NCBI GenBank assembly: GCA_024636425.1
Contig: JAGXHB010000263.1
Location: forward strand, 1-9,678
DNA from: Roseobacter sp.
Lineage (GTDB): Bacteria > Pseudomonadota > Alphaproteobacteria > Rhodobacterales > Rhodobacteraceae
Direction: 5' to 3'
DNA length: 9,678 bases
The position numbers and the translations under genes were made by a program. Shown here one piece after another: positions 1 through 6,559 of this stretch. The notes below the pieces were generated by a model. The model was given only the letters and a program-made list of their open reading frames with translations, searched no databases and had not been told where the DNA came from. Positions within the stretch are counted from its first letter, which is position 1. The number at the start of each line of letters is the position of its first letter.

Positions 1-1
1 C

Positions 2-1945
2 CGGATCGTGCTGAGCGCGCGTAGCGCAGAGGCAGAGCCCCCTGCTGCCCCCGAACCCAAACGTCATGCCCTGACAGCGCCTGCGGGGTCATCATATGTC
101 TCGTCTTCATTCGCGCCGCGCCGCCCGAACGAGATTTCGGCCTATTACGATGCCTATCGCCTGAACACGCTGAAACAGACCGCAGGTTCGTCCCCTGCCC
201 CGGTCGAAGTGCCAGAAGCCAACGCGACAGAAGTTGAAGCGCCCCAAACCAGCCAACCTGCAGAAACTGTACAAACTGCACAAGATAGTGCGCCGAAGGC
301 AGATGCCGCCACACCCGCCGGCGATCCGATCAGTGACATTCAAGCTGACGCGTTCTTTGCCGACAGCCCGACCGATGCCGATGCAACCGATGCGGACAAT
401 AGCGCCGATGTCGCCCCTGCCATAGATGTCGCCCCGACCCTCGCCGCAACACCCGCCGCCGCTGACCTCAAACCCGACAGTATCGCCGCCAAGCTGCAGC
501 GCATCCGTGCGGTGGTTTCGCGTCAGGAAACCGAAACGGCCAAACGCGACTATACCGAAGACGAACATGCCGAAGACACATTGGGCTTTGATGACGCTGG
601 CGATGATGAAATTGCGGCCCAGGACAGGGTCGCCGACGCCATTCACGACATCGAAGAAGCATTCGGTGCCGATGACGCTGCCGATGCTGACCAGACCGAA
701 GCCGAAAACCCCGAGGATGAGGATGACCTTGAAAACATCCTAAGCCGTCTTGAGGCGGGGTCTGCCGATACAGCCCCGGACGAAGACGCAATTCTCCCGT
801 CGGACGATAAGACGGAGGACGCAAAGACAGCTGACGCCCCTGCGCCACGGGGTCGCGTCATCAAGGTAAAGCGCGCGGATCTTGATCGTGCGATCGCCAA
901 GGGTGATCTGGAAGAATACAAGGCCGAGGCACCGGAGGAGGCTGCAAAAACCGAAGCGGCAGAAACCGAAAGTGACGCTGTCGCGACGCAAGATTCCGAA
1001 GATCAGAACACTGCGGATCAGACCGCTGCGGATCAGGAGACATCCGATCAGGAAACCGACACCGTAGCCGAGAGACCCGATGCGCCACATGAGGTCGAAC
1101 CCGCGCGGACATCCTCCCTGTCGCCAGAGGAAGAAGAAGAACTCGCCCGCGAACTGGCCGAGGTCGAAGCCGCCCTGAACGGTGATCTATCCGATGACGC
1201 GGATGACGCCGACGAAACGGAAACCGATCACGCCGACGATACCGGCGCTTCGGACGTATCGGCACGTCGCACGCTGCCCATGATAGATGATGCGCAAGGG
1301 TCGGACATGAACCGGCTTCTGGCCGAAACCGATCACCAGATGGACGACCCCGAAAGCGCCACACGTCGCAATGCCATCACCCATCTGCGCGCCGCCGTTG
1401 CTGCCAAGAAAGCCGACGTCGCTCTTGGTGCGGCAGAGCGTGAAGAGGACGACAATGCCTATCGCAACGATCTGGCCGAAGTGGTCAGGCCGCGCCGTCC
1501 GGTCAGCAGCACCAGCCGGACAGAACGCCCTGCGGATACACGCCCTGCCCCTCTCAAGCTTGTGGCAGAGCAGCGCATCGATACCGACCGGCCCCAACCC
1601 GCCATGCCCGTGCGCCCGCGCCGGGTCGCTGCGGTTGCATCGGTCCCATCCGCCGCATCGAACAGCTTTGCCGAATTTGCCGCCGACGCCGGCGCGGTCA
1701 CCCTGACCGAACTTCTGGAAGCCGCTGCTGCCTATATGGCCTTTGTCGAAGGGCTCGACCAGTTTTCGCGCCCTCAGCTAATGAGCACGGTCCGCCAGAT
1801 AAACCAAGAGGATTTCAGCCGCGAAGATGGCCTGCGATCCTTCGGGATGCTTTTGCGAAGCGGAAAGATCCACAAGCTCGACGGCGGAAGATTCCGCGCG
1901 TCGGAAGACATCGGTTTCCAACCGGATAACCGCGCTGCCGGATAA
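2..1945 (+). CDS. Large acidic, mostly disordered protein with small conserved-looking C-terminal domain (5' partial)
   Basis: The frame is open from the window edge and I see no ribosome-binding site before the first GTG (position 8), so the true start is probably upstream. Numbering from that GTG, 645 residues are visible. Residues 60-420 are dominated by Ala, Asp, Glu and Thr and should be largely disordered. Short helix-like islands interrupt this: SIAAKLQRIRAVVSR (158-172), RVADAIHDIEEAFG (207-220), DLENILSRLE (240-249), the basic stretch GRVIKVKRADLDRAIAKGDL (282-301), and an EEEEELARELAEVEAAL segment (374-390). Residues 421-470 look helical, 490-540 are Arg/Pro-rich, and 553-640 form the only clearly globular part, rich in aromatic and hydrophobic residues. 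There is no visible membrane segment or catalytic motif. Residues 332-351 are encoded by a 15-bp tandem repeat. I do not recognise the family. A scaffold or adaptor role would fit this architecture, but that is inference. The gene ends at a strong terminator. Confidence 0.85.
   Translation, partial: RIVLSARSAEAEPPAAPEPKRHALTAPAGSSYVSSSFAPRRPNEISAYYDAYRLNTLKQTAGSSPAPVEVPEANATEVEAPQTSQPAETVQTAQDSAPKADAATPAGDPISDIQADAFFADSPTDADATDADNSADVAPAIDVAPTLAATPAAADLKPDSIAAKLQRIRAVVSRQETETAKRDYTEDEHAEDTLGFDDAGDDEIAAQDRVADAIHDIEEAFGADDAADADQTEAENPEDEDDLENILSRLEAGSADTAPDEDAILPSDDKTEDAKTADAPAPRGRVIKVKRADLDRAIAKGDLEEYKAEAPEEAAKTEAAETESDAVATQDSEDQNTADQTAADQETSDQETDTVAERPDAPHEVEPARTSSLSPEEEEELARELAEVEAALNGDLSDDADDADETETDHADDTGASDVSARRTLPMIDDAQGSDMNRLLAETDHQMDDPESATRRNAITHLRAAVAAKKADVALGAAEREEDDNAYRNDLAEVVRPRRPVSSTSRTERPADTRPAPLKLVAEQRIDTDRPQPAMPVRPRRVAAVASVPSAASNSFAEFAADAGAVTLTELLEAAAAYMAFVEGLDQFSRPQLMSTVRQINQEDFSREDGLRSFGMLLRSGKIHKLDGGRFRASEDIGFQPDNRAAG
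1001..1060 (+). repeat. Four tandem copies of a 15-bp unit inside the acidic protein gene
   Basis: Units begin with GATCAG at 1001, 1016, 1031 and 1046. The first two are near identical (GATCAGAACACTGCG and GATCAGACCGCTGCG); the last two have diverged. They encode DQNTA, DQTAA, DQETS and DQETD, in frame with the gene. This is a coding microsatellite-like expansion in the disordered section. It can change length in 5-residue steps without breaking the frame. Confidence 0.85.
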
Positions 1946-1974
1946 AAAAAGGCCCCTGTCACAGGGGCCTTTTT
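1946..1974. terminator. Bidirectional intrinsic terminator between convergent genes
   Basis: The stem GGCCCCTG (1951-1958) pairs with CAGGGGCC (1962-1969) around a TCA loop. It is flanked by five As on the left (1946-1950) and five Ts on the right (1970-1974), so the stem extends to 13 bp and has a U-tract on either strand. It begins directly after the TAA of the plus-strand gene and lies 4 bases beyond the stop codon of the minus-strand DUF2842 gene, so it should end transcription from both sides. Confidence 0.93.
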
Positions 1975-1978
1975 CGTT

Positions 1979-2203
1979 TCAGGGTGCGGGATCATCGGGA
2001 TTTTCCTGCCCGATCCCCTTGAAGATGAACTTGAACGGGATGGCCCAGACAACGCCGAGCCCCACATAAATCAACAGCTCCACCAACACCGACGGGCGGT
2101 CGATCAGCGCGATCAACGATACTGCCGCAATGATGTAGACCGGCAAACCGATCAACAGAATCACCAATGCCCAACCGCGCCGCGCCTTGTAACTCAGTGC
2201 CAT
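1979..2203 (-). CDS. DUF2842 family small membrane protein
   Basis: This is a 74-residue protein with a basic N-terminus (MALSYKARRGW), a first membrane helix at about residues 11-33, a second at about 38-60, and a short polar, acidic C-terminus ending NPDDPAP. Size, the opening MALSYKARR and the two-helix layout match DUF2842 proteins of alphaproteobacteria as I remember them; their function is unknown. The start is supported by AAGGGTGAG a few bases upstream of the ATG on the minus strand. The gene lies 66 bases downstream of purA on the same strand and is probably read through from it, ending at the shared terminator. Basic residues before helix 1 suggest a cytoplasmic N-terminus (positive-inside rule; inference). 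Confidence 0.85.
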   Translation of the reverse strand: MALSYKARRGWALVILLIGLPVYIIAAVSLIALIDRPSVLVELLIYVGLGVVWAIPFKFIFKGIGQENPDDPAP

Positions 2204-2228
2204 GTCTCACCCTTTTTATCGGTTTGCA

Positions 2229-2255
2229 TCTGCCCCGGAAAGTGGTCCGGACAGA
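2229..2255 (-). other. Hairpin in the purA-DUF2842 spacer
   Basis: CCGGA (2235-2239) pairs with TCCGG (2246-2250) around a 6-nt loop. TCTG (2229-2232) pairs with CAGA (2252-2255) across a small internal loop. There is no T-run on the minus-strand side, so it is unlikely to be a full intrinsic terminator. It might stabilise the purA 3' end or partly reduce read-through into the DUF2842 gene, but this is speculative. Confidence 0.35.
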
Positions 2256-2269
2256 GGCGATGTCAACGG

Positions 2270-3562
2270 TCAGTCCGCAAACGGATCCGTGACAAGGATG
2301 GTATCCTCCCGCTCGGGCGAGGTCGACAGCAGCGCCACCGGACACCCGATCAACTCCTCCACACGGCGCACGTATTTGATCGCATTGGCGGGCAAATCAG
2401 CCCAGCTGCGCGCGCCTTCGGTGGATTCGGACCAGCCCGGCATCTCTTCGTAGACCGGCGTGCAGCGCGCCTGCTGGTCGGCAGCGGTTGGCAGATATTC
2501 AAGCGGTTTGCCGTCCAGCTCATAGCCGACACAGATCTTGAGCGTCTCGAAGCCGTCCAGAACATCCAGTTTGGTAAAGGCGATCCCGTTGACCCCGGAA
2601 GTCGCACAGGTCTGGCGCACCAGCACGGCGTCGAACCAGCCACAGCGCCGCTTGCGCCCTGTCACCGTGCCGAATTCATGCCCCCGTTCGCCCAATCGCT
2701 GACCGTCTGCATCGTGCAGTTCGGCCGGGAACGGCCCTTCGCCGACGCGGGTGGTGTAGGCCTTGACGATGCCCAATACGAAATCAATGGACCCCGGCCC
2801 GATCCCGGTGCCCGTCGCAGCCTGCCCCGCGATCACATTGGATGATGTAACGTAAGGATAGGTGCCAAAATCGATGTCCAGCAGCGCCCCTTGTGCACCC
2901 TCAAACAGGATGCGCTTGCCCGCCTTGCGGTTGTCGTTGAGCACTTTCCAGACGGGTGCGGCATATTCCAGCACGGCAGGCGCGATGTCGCGCAGATCCT
3001 TCAGCAACCGCTCCCGATCGACAGGCTCAAGCCCCAGCCCCCGGCGCAACGCGTCATGATGCACCAGCGCACGGTCCACACGCAGTTCCAGCGTGGCGTC
3101 ATCCGCAAGATCCGCCACACGCACAGACCGGCGACCGACCTTATCCTCGTAAGCGGGCCCGATCCCGCGACCGGTCGTCCCGATCTTGGCCACACCGACC
3201 TGCTCCTCGCGAGCGCGGTCCAGCTCTCCATGGATCGGCAGGATCAGCGGCGTATTCTCTGCAATCATCAATGTCTCGGGGGTGATCGTCACGCCCTGGC
3301 TGCGCAGGCCTGCGATTTCCTTGACCAGATGCCAGGGGTCCAGCACCACGCCATTGCCGATCACCGACAGCTTGCCGCCGCGCACGATACCCGACGGCAG
3401 CAGGCTCAGTTTGAACACGGTCCCGTCGATGACAAGAGTGTGACCGGCGTTATGCCCGCCCTGAAACCGCGCGATGATATCTGCGCGTTCGCTCAGCCAG
3501 TCTACGATCTTGCCTTTTCCTTCGTCACCCCATTGGGCGCCTACGACAACGACATTGGCCAT
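2270..3562 (-). CDS. purA: Adenylosuccinate synthetase
   Basis: It catalyses GTP-dependent joining of aspartate to IMP to give adenylosuccinate, the first committed step from IMP to AMP, in the cytoplasm. The 430-residue protein has the full family pattern: MANVVVVGAQWGDEGKGK with the phosphate loop GDEGKGK at 12-18 (catalytic Asp13), NAGHT with catalytic His41, GTTGRGIGPAY at 128-138, EGAQG at 221-225, the TGRKRRCGW stretch at 301-309, and TKLDVLDG at 330-337 in the guanine-binding region. Length is typical for bacteria. The reading frame continues 49 codons further upstream, but the ATG at 3562 is chosen because the family N-terminus begins there and AAGGAAG lies about 7 bases before it. 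It is divergent from the DUF6524 gene and probably cotranscribed with the DUF2842 gene. No key residue appears missing. Confidence 0.98.
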   Translation of the reverse strand: MANVVVVGAQWGDEGKGKIVDWLSERADIIARFQGGHNAGHTLVIDGTVFKLSLLPSGIVRGGKLSVIGNGVVLDPWHLVKEIAGLRSQGVTITPETLMIAENTPLILPIHGELDRAREEQVGVAKIGTTGRGIGPAYEDKVGRRSVRVADLADDATLELRVDRALVHHDALRRGLGLEPVDRERLLKDLRDIAPAVLEYAAPVWKVLNDNRKAGKRILFEGAQGALLDIDFGTYPYVTSSNVIAGQAATGTGIGPGSIDFVLGIVKAYTTRVGEGPFPAELHDADGQRLGERGHEFGTVTGRKRRCGWFDAVLVRQTCATSGVNGIAFTKLDVLDGFETLKICVGYELDGKPLEYLPTAADQQARCTPVYEEMPGWSESTEGARSWADLPANAIKYVRRVEELIGCPVALLSTSPEREDTILVTDPFAD

Positions 3563-3606
3563 GATGATCTTCCTTTCAAGGTGCTTTCTCGGGGCAAACC
3601 CGTGTC

Positions 3607-3635
3607 GGTATAGCCGCCACAGCACAGGACCGAAA
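3607..3635 (-). promoter_or_regulatory. Candidate purA promoter
   Basis: On the minus strand, TATACC (3612-3607) is a fair -10 box. TTTCGG (3635-3630) stands 17 bases upstream in the -35 position but matches the consensus poorly. Transcription would begin near 3600 and give a leader of about 40 nt with the AAGGAAG ribosome site. The left arm of the large inverted repeat lies about 14 bp upstream of this candidate. Confidence 0.3.
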
Positions 3636-3648
3636 CTGGAAAATGATG

Positions 3649-3758
3649 CCTTGGTGTCTCTGGCTCTTAAATATCTCCGCCGCAGGCTACACCCTTGACC
3701 GCGCCCCAAAGACTTTTATGCCTTCGGCGAGGTTCTTTAAGAGCCAGAGACACCAAGG
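3649..3758. repeat. Perfect 22-bp inverted repeat, 66-nt spacer, between divergent genes
   Basis: The left arm (3649-3670, starting CCTTGGTGTCTCTGGC) is the exact reverse complement of the right arm (3737-3758, ending GCCAGAGACACCAAGG). The match extends one more base inward, then continues imperfectly: both copies read outward as roughly CGCCG/GGCGG, then an A/T-rich TTTAAGAGCCAGAGACACCAAGG. The right arm runs into the AAGGGAG ribosome site of the DUF6524 gene, while the left arm is about 87 bases upstream of purA. Each arm resembles an intergenic element that I recall as frequent in Rhodobacteraceae (GGCGG, then TATTT, then GGCCAGA-like sequence), here in two outward-facing copies. Function is not known to me. 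Confidence 0.9.
3694..3722 (+). promoter_or_regulatory. Weak candidate promoter for the DUF6524 gene
   Basis: TTGACC at 3695-3700 is a good -35 match. The best-placed -10 is TATGCC (3717-3722) after 16 bases, which is only a half match. It sits inside the spacer of the inverted repeat, so the right arm would be in the transcribed leader. Confidence 0.3.
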
Positions 3759-3769
3759 GAGATGTGCAG

Positions 3770-4165
3770 ATGGGATTTTTGATCAGATGGCTGCTTGCCT
3801 TTGTGCTGCTGGCAGTCACCTTCAATCCGACCGAATTCAACTACGTCACCTGGGTCCAGAGATACGGGCACATGAACCTGTCGGTGTCGGTTCTGCTGGG
3901 GCTACTGCTCTTTATCGGATACATCATTTACCTGCGCGCAACCTTACGTTCCATCGGGGGGCTGGGCATGTTGCTCGTCCTTGCGCTGGTCAGTGCAAGC
4001 CTGTGGGTGCTCTATGATTTCGGCATCCTCAGCCTTGATAATCCCAGCTTCAACACCTGGCTGGCCCTTGTCGCGCTCAGCTTTGTGCTGGGGATTGGCC
4101 TGAGCTGGAGCATTTTCCGCCGCGCGATGTCCGGTCAGGCCGATGTCGACGACGTCGAAACCTGA
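3770..4165 (+). CDS. Four-helix inner-membrane protein, DUF6524-like
   Basis: This 131-residue, very hydrophobic protein has four predicted membrane helices at about 3-18, 37-55, 63-86 and 96-115, and a short acidic tail ending ADVDDVET. The N-terminal MGFLIRWLLAFVLLAVTFNP and the NYVTW motif after helix 1 fit what I remember of DUF6524 proteins of alphaproteobacteria, which have no known function; the family name is from memory. The frame is open back to a GTG or similar codon near 3695, but the ATG at 3770 is preferred because AAGGGAG (3755-3761) lies 8 bases before it and the first helix starts immediately after. It is divergent from purA, and secG follows after 174 bases. No enzymatic residues are evident. 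Confidence 0.85.
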   Translation: MGFLIRWLLAFVLLAVTFNPTEFNYVTWVQRYGHMNLSVSVLLGLLLFIGYIIYLRATLRSIGGLGMLLVLALVSASLWVLYDFGILSLDNPSFNTWLALVALSFVLGIGLSWSIFRRAMSGQADVDDVET

Positions 4166-4175
4166 GGGCTTTTTT
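4146..4175 (+). terminator. Possible weak terminator overlapping the end of the DUF6524 gene
   Basis: A 5-bp stem TCGAC/GTCGA (4146-4150, 4154-4158) with a 3-nt loop is followed by a six-T run at 4170-4175. However, 11 bases separate stem and T-run, which is unfavourable. Recorded only because the T-run directly follows the stop codon. Confidence 0.2.
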
Positions 4176-4274
4176 GCAGGCGGGCGGGCGGAGCACTTTG
4201 GCGCAGGCCAACCGCGATACCCGTACCGCGATCCCGCAAGGGCCGCAATCGGACCCCTCGCTGCCAATCCTCCC

Positions 4275-4303
4275 TTGCCCCTCGGACCAAACTTGCCTAG
4301 ATA
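4275..4303 (+). promoter_or_regulatory. Candidate secG promoter
   Basis: TTGCCC (4275-4280) and TAGATA (4298-4303) are separated by exactly 17 bases, a sigma-70-type arrangement with moderate box matches. Transcription would start near 4310 and give a leader of about 30 nt. The ribosome site in front of secG is weak (TAGGT, 4331-4335). Confidence 0.45.
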
Positions 4304-4339
4304 CCCCCAAAGTCAAAAGCGCAAAGCTCGTAGGTATTC

Positions 4340-4705
4340 ATGGAAAACGTCGTCCTGATCATCCACCTTATCCTGGCCCTCGGCCTGATTGCCGTGGTGT
4401 TGCTGCAACGCTCCGAAGGGGGTGGTCTTGGCATGGGCGGCGGCGGCGGCGGCGCAGTCTCCGGACGGTCAGCGGCCACCGCGATGAGCAAGGTGACATG
4501 GGTTCTCGCGATCGCGTTCATCATCACGTCGATCACGTTGACGATCATCGCAGCAGAGCAGTCGGCCGGATCTTCCGTCATCGACCGGCTGGGCACGACC
4601 CCGCCCGCGCTGAACGACACCCCCTCGTCGAACCTGCCCGCAGACGACAGCCTGCTGCCCCCCGGCCCGGCTGACAACACACCACAGGTTCCGACGGCTG
4701 ATTAA
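4340..4705 (+). CDS. secG: Preprotein translocase subunit SecG
   Basis: SecG is the small accessory subunit of the SecYEG channel in the inner membrane and assists SecA-driven export. The protein has 121 residues: helix 1 at about 2-22 (ENVVLIIHLILALGLIAVVLLQ), the characteristic loop QRSEGGGLGMGGGGGG at 23-38, helix 2 at about 51-71, then a 50-residue Pro-, Asp- and Ala-rich tail (72-121) that should be disordered. The two-helix core with the QRSEGGGLG loop is diagnostic. The tail is within the usual range for alphaproteobacterial SecG, longer than the minimal two-helix form. The gene stands before pyrG, a common order in this class. ATG at 4340 is the only sensible start, since helix 1 begins straight after it. 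Confidence 0.96.
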   Translation: MENVVLIIHLILALGLIAVVLLQRSEGGGLGMGGGGGGAVSGRSAATAMSKVTWVLAIAFIITSITLTIIAAEQSAGSSVIDRLGTTPPALNDTPSSNLPADDSLLPPGPADNTPQVPTAD

Positions 4706-4743
4706 TCCAGCCTCCACAACAACTTGAGGTTTGGCCATGTTTA

Positions 4744-4778
4744 GCAACAGTATGTTGCGGTCTGGCCTTGCCTAGACC
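4744..4778 (+). other. Two abutting hairpins upstream of pyrG
   Basis: The first is a perfect 15-nt palindrome, GCAACA-GTA-TGTTGC (4744-4758). The second starts at the very next base: GGTCTGG (4759-4765) pairs with CTAGACC (4772-4778), with one G-T pair and a 6-nt loop. No T-run follows. They lie 39 to 73 bases after the secG stop codon and could be a regulatory target, a transcript-stabilising structure for secG, or chance. Confidence 0.5.
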
Positions 4779-4797
4779 AACCGAATCCTGTTAGGCT
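4768..4797 (+). promoter_or_regulatory. Candidate pyrG promoter
   Basis: TTGCCT (4768-4773) and TAGGCT (4792-4797) are 18 bases apart. The -35 box lies inside the second hairpin, so a factor bound there could control it. Transcription would begin near 4804, giving a leader of about 80 nt. The -10 box is only a half match, and read-through from secG is an alternative. Confidence 0.33.
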
Positions 4798-4885
4798 TAA
4801 GTCCCGTGGTGCTGCGGTTTTCTGCAGCGCGATGCCTTGGTTTTTGCCGCATCAAATCTGACTTTCACGGGGAGCCTTCGATCAC

Positions 4886-6535
4886 ATGGCACGCTATATT
4901 TTCATCACCGGCGGTGTGGTTTCCAGCCTTGGCAAGGGTCTTGCCTCGGCGGCTTTGGGGGCCCTTTTGCAGGCGCGCGGCTTTTCGGTCCGGCTGCGCA
5001 AACTTGACCCCTATCTCAACGTTGATCCCGGCACGATGTCCCCGTTCGAACATGGCGAAGTGTTCGTGACAGATGACGGTGCCGAGACCGATCTGGATCT
5101 GGGGCATTACGAACGCTTTACCGGAGTTGCGGCGCGCAAGACGGATTCGATCAGTTCGGGCCGGGTCTATTCCACCGTTCTGGAAAAGGAACGGCGCGGC
5201 GATTATCTGGGCAAAACCATTCAGGTGATCCCCCACGTCACCAACGAGATCAAGGATTTCCTGCATATCGGCGACGACGAGGTCGATTTCATGCTCTGTG
5301 AAATCGGCGGCACCGTGGGCGACATCGAAGGTCTGCCCTTCTTCGAGGCGATCCGCCAGTTCAGTCACGACAAGCCCCGTGGCCAGTGCATTTTCATGCA
5401 TCTCACGCTGCTGCCCTATCTGGCGGCCAGTGGCGAGTTGAAGACGAAGCCGACCCAGCACTCGGTCAAGGAACTGCAAAGCATCGGGATCGCGCCGGAT
5501 ATTCTGGTGTGCCGGTCCGAGCATCCGATCCCCGAAAAGGAACGCGAGAAGATCGCGCTTTTCTGCAACGTCCGCAAAGAAGCCGTTGTGGCCGCCTATG
5601 ATCTGAAGACGATCTATGACGCGCCGCTGGCCTATCACGATCAGGGGCTGGATCAGGCGGTGCTGGACGCGTTCCAGATCTCGCCCGCGCCGAAACCCGA
5701 ATTGTCGGTCTGGCGCGATGTTTCCGACCGCGTCCACAACCCCGAAGGCGAGGTCAGTGTCGCCATTGTGGGCAAGTACACCCAGCTTGAGGACGCCTAT
5801 AAATCCATCGCCGAAGCGCTGACGCATGGCGGCATGGCCAATCGGGTCAAGGTCAAGATCGAATGGGTCGATGCCGAGATTTTTGACACGTCCGAAGACG
5901 TCGCAGCACATCTTGAAGGGTTCCACGCCATTCTGGTGCCCGGCGGTTTTGGCGAACGCGGCACCGAGGGCAAGATCAAGGCCGCGCAATATGCCCGCGA
6001 ACACAAGGTGCCTTATCTGGGGATCTGTCTGGGCATGCAGATGGCCGTCATTGAGGCGGCGCGCAATGTCGCCGGCCTGACCACCGCCGGATCCGAGGAA
6101 TTCGACCACGAATCCACCGGCAAGAAGCGGTTTGAACCGGTTGTCTATCATCTCAAGGAATGGGTGCAGGGCAATCACAAGGTCGAACGCAAGGTTGACG
6201 ACGACAAGGGCGGCACAATGCGGCTCGGCGCCTATGATGCCACGCTGAAAGACGGATCGAACGTCGCAAGGATCTATGGCACGACCGCAATCGACGAACG
6301 CCACCGCCATCGCTACGAGGTCGATACCGCCTACCGCGACCAGCTTGAGAAGGTGGGGCTGTGTTTCTCGGGCATGTCGCCCGACGGCAAGCTGCCCGAG
6401 ATCGTGGAATGGGCCGATCATCCGTGGTTCATCGGCGTCCAGTTCCACCCCGAGCTGAAGTCGAAACCCTTTGATCCGCATCCGCTCTTCAAGGATTTCG
6501 TGCGCGCGGCCAAGGAAATGTCACGTCTCGTCTGA
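4886..6535 (+). CDS. pyrG: CTP synthase (glutamine-hydrolysing)
   Basis: It makes CTP from UTP using ATP and ammonia from glutamine, the last step of pyrimidine nucleotide synthesis, in the cytoplasm. The 549-residue length is standard. The N-terminal synthetase domain (about 1-267) shows MARYIFITGGVVSSLGKG with the phosphate loop at 13-18, the KLDPYLNVDPGTM stretch at 39-51, Mg-binding Asp71 and Glu139, and CEIGGTVGDIEG at 138-149. The C-terminal class I glutamine amidotransferase domain (about 290-545) shows the oxyanion strand PGGFGERG (352-359), GICLGMQ with nucleophile Cys381, and catalytic His521 and Glu523 in QFHPELKS. All key residues are present. GGGGAG (4869-4874) lies 11 bases before the ATG. 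A 1.6-kb open frame on the opposite strand is a codon-bias shadow. rlmJ follows after 24 bases and is probably cotranscribed. Confidence 0.99.
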   Translation: MARYIFITGGVVSSLGKGLASAALGALLQARGFSVRLRKLDPYLNVDPGTMSPFEHGEVFVTDDGAETDLDLGHYERFTGVAARKTDSISSGRVYSTVLEKERRGDYLGKTIQVIPHVTNEIKDFLHIGDDEVDFMLCEIGGTVGDIEGLPFFEAIRQFSHDKPRGQCIFMHLTLLPYLAASGELKTKPTQHSVKELQSIGIAPDILVCRSEHPIPEKEREKIALFCNVRKEAVVAAYDLKTIYDAPLAYHDQGLDQAVLDAFQISPAPKPELSVWRDVSDRVHNPEGEVSVAIVGKYTQLEDAYKSIAEALTHGGMANRVKVKIEWVDAEIFDTSEDVAAHLEGFHAILVPGGFGERGTEGKIKAAQYAREHKVPYLGICLGMQMAVIEAARNVAGLTTAGSEEFDHESTGKKRFEPVVYHLKEWVQGNHKVERKVDDDKGGTMRLGAYDATLKDGSNVARIYGTTAIDERHRHRYEVDTAYRDQLEKVGLCFSGMSPDGKLPEIVEWADHPWFIGVQFHPELKSKPFDPHPLFKDFVRAAKEMSRLV

Positions 6536-6559
6536 CCCTCCCGCAAAGGCGACGTCCCC

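Noticed and set aside
2891..3613. A 240-codon plus-strand frame opposite purA
   Set aside because: It is a shadow of purA: the translation is rich in His, Gln and Arg with no domain, and the sense gene is certain.
3563..3709. A 49-residue N-terminal extension of PurA
   Set aside because: The extension runs through the inverted repeat and the promoter region. The family N-terminus and the ribosome site both place the start at 3562.
3695..3769. An N-terminal extension of the DUF6524 protein
   Set aside because: It is translation of the repeat arm. The purA extension also reads LRARDTK because the two arms are identical. The ribosome site supports the ATG at 3770.
4211..4232. A direct repeat of ACCGCGAT (4211-4218 and 4225-4232) as an operator before secG
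   Set aside because: Eight bases of GC-rich sequence repeated once is weak, and it lies well upstream of the promoter candidate with no symmetry.
4865..6481. A 538-codon open frame on the minus strand opposite pyrG
   Set aside because: It mirrors pyrG in a GC-rich genome where antisense frames stay open through codon bias. pyrG itself has all catalytic residues, and the antisense translation has no recognisable domain or ribosome site.
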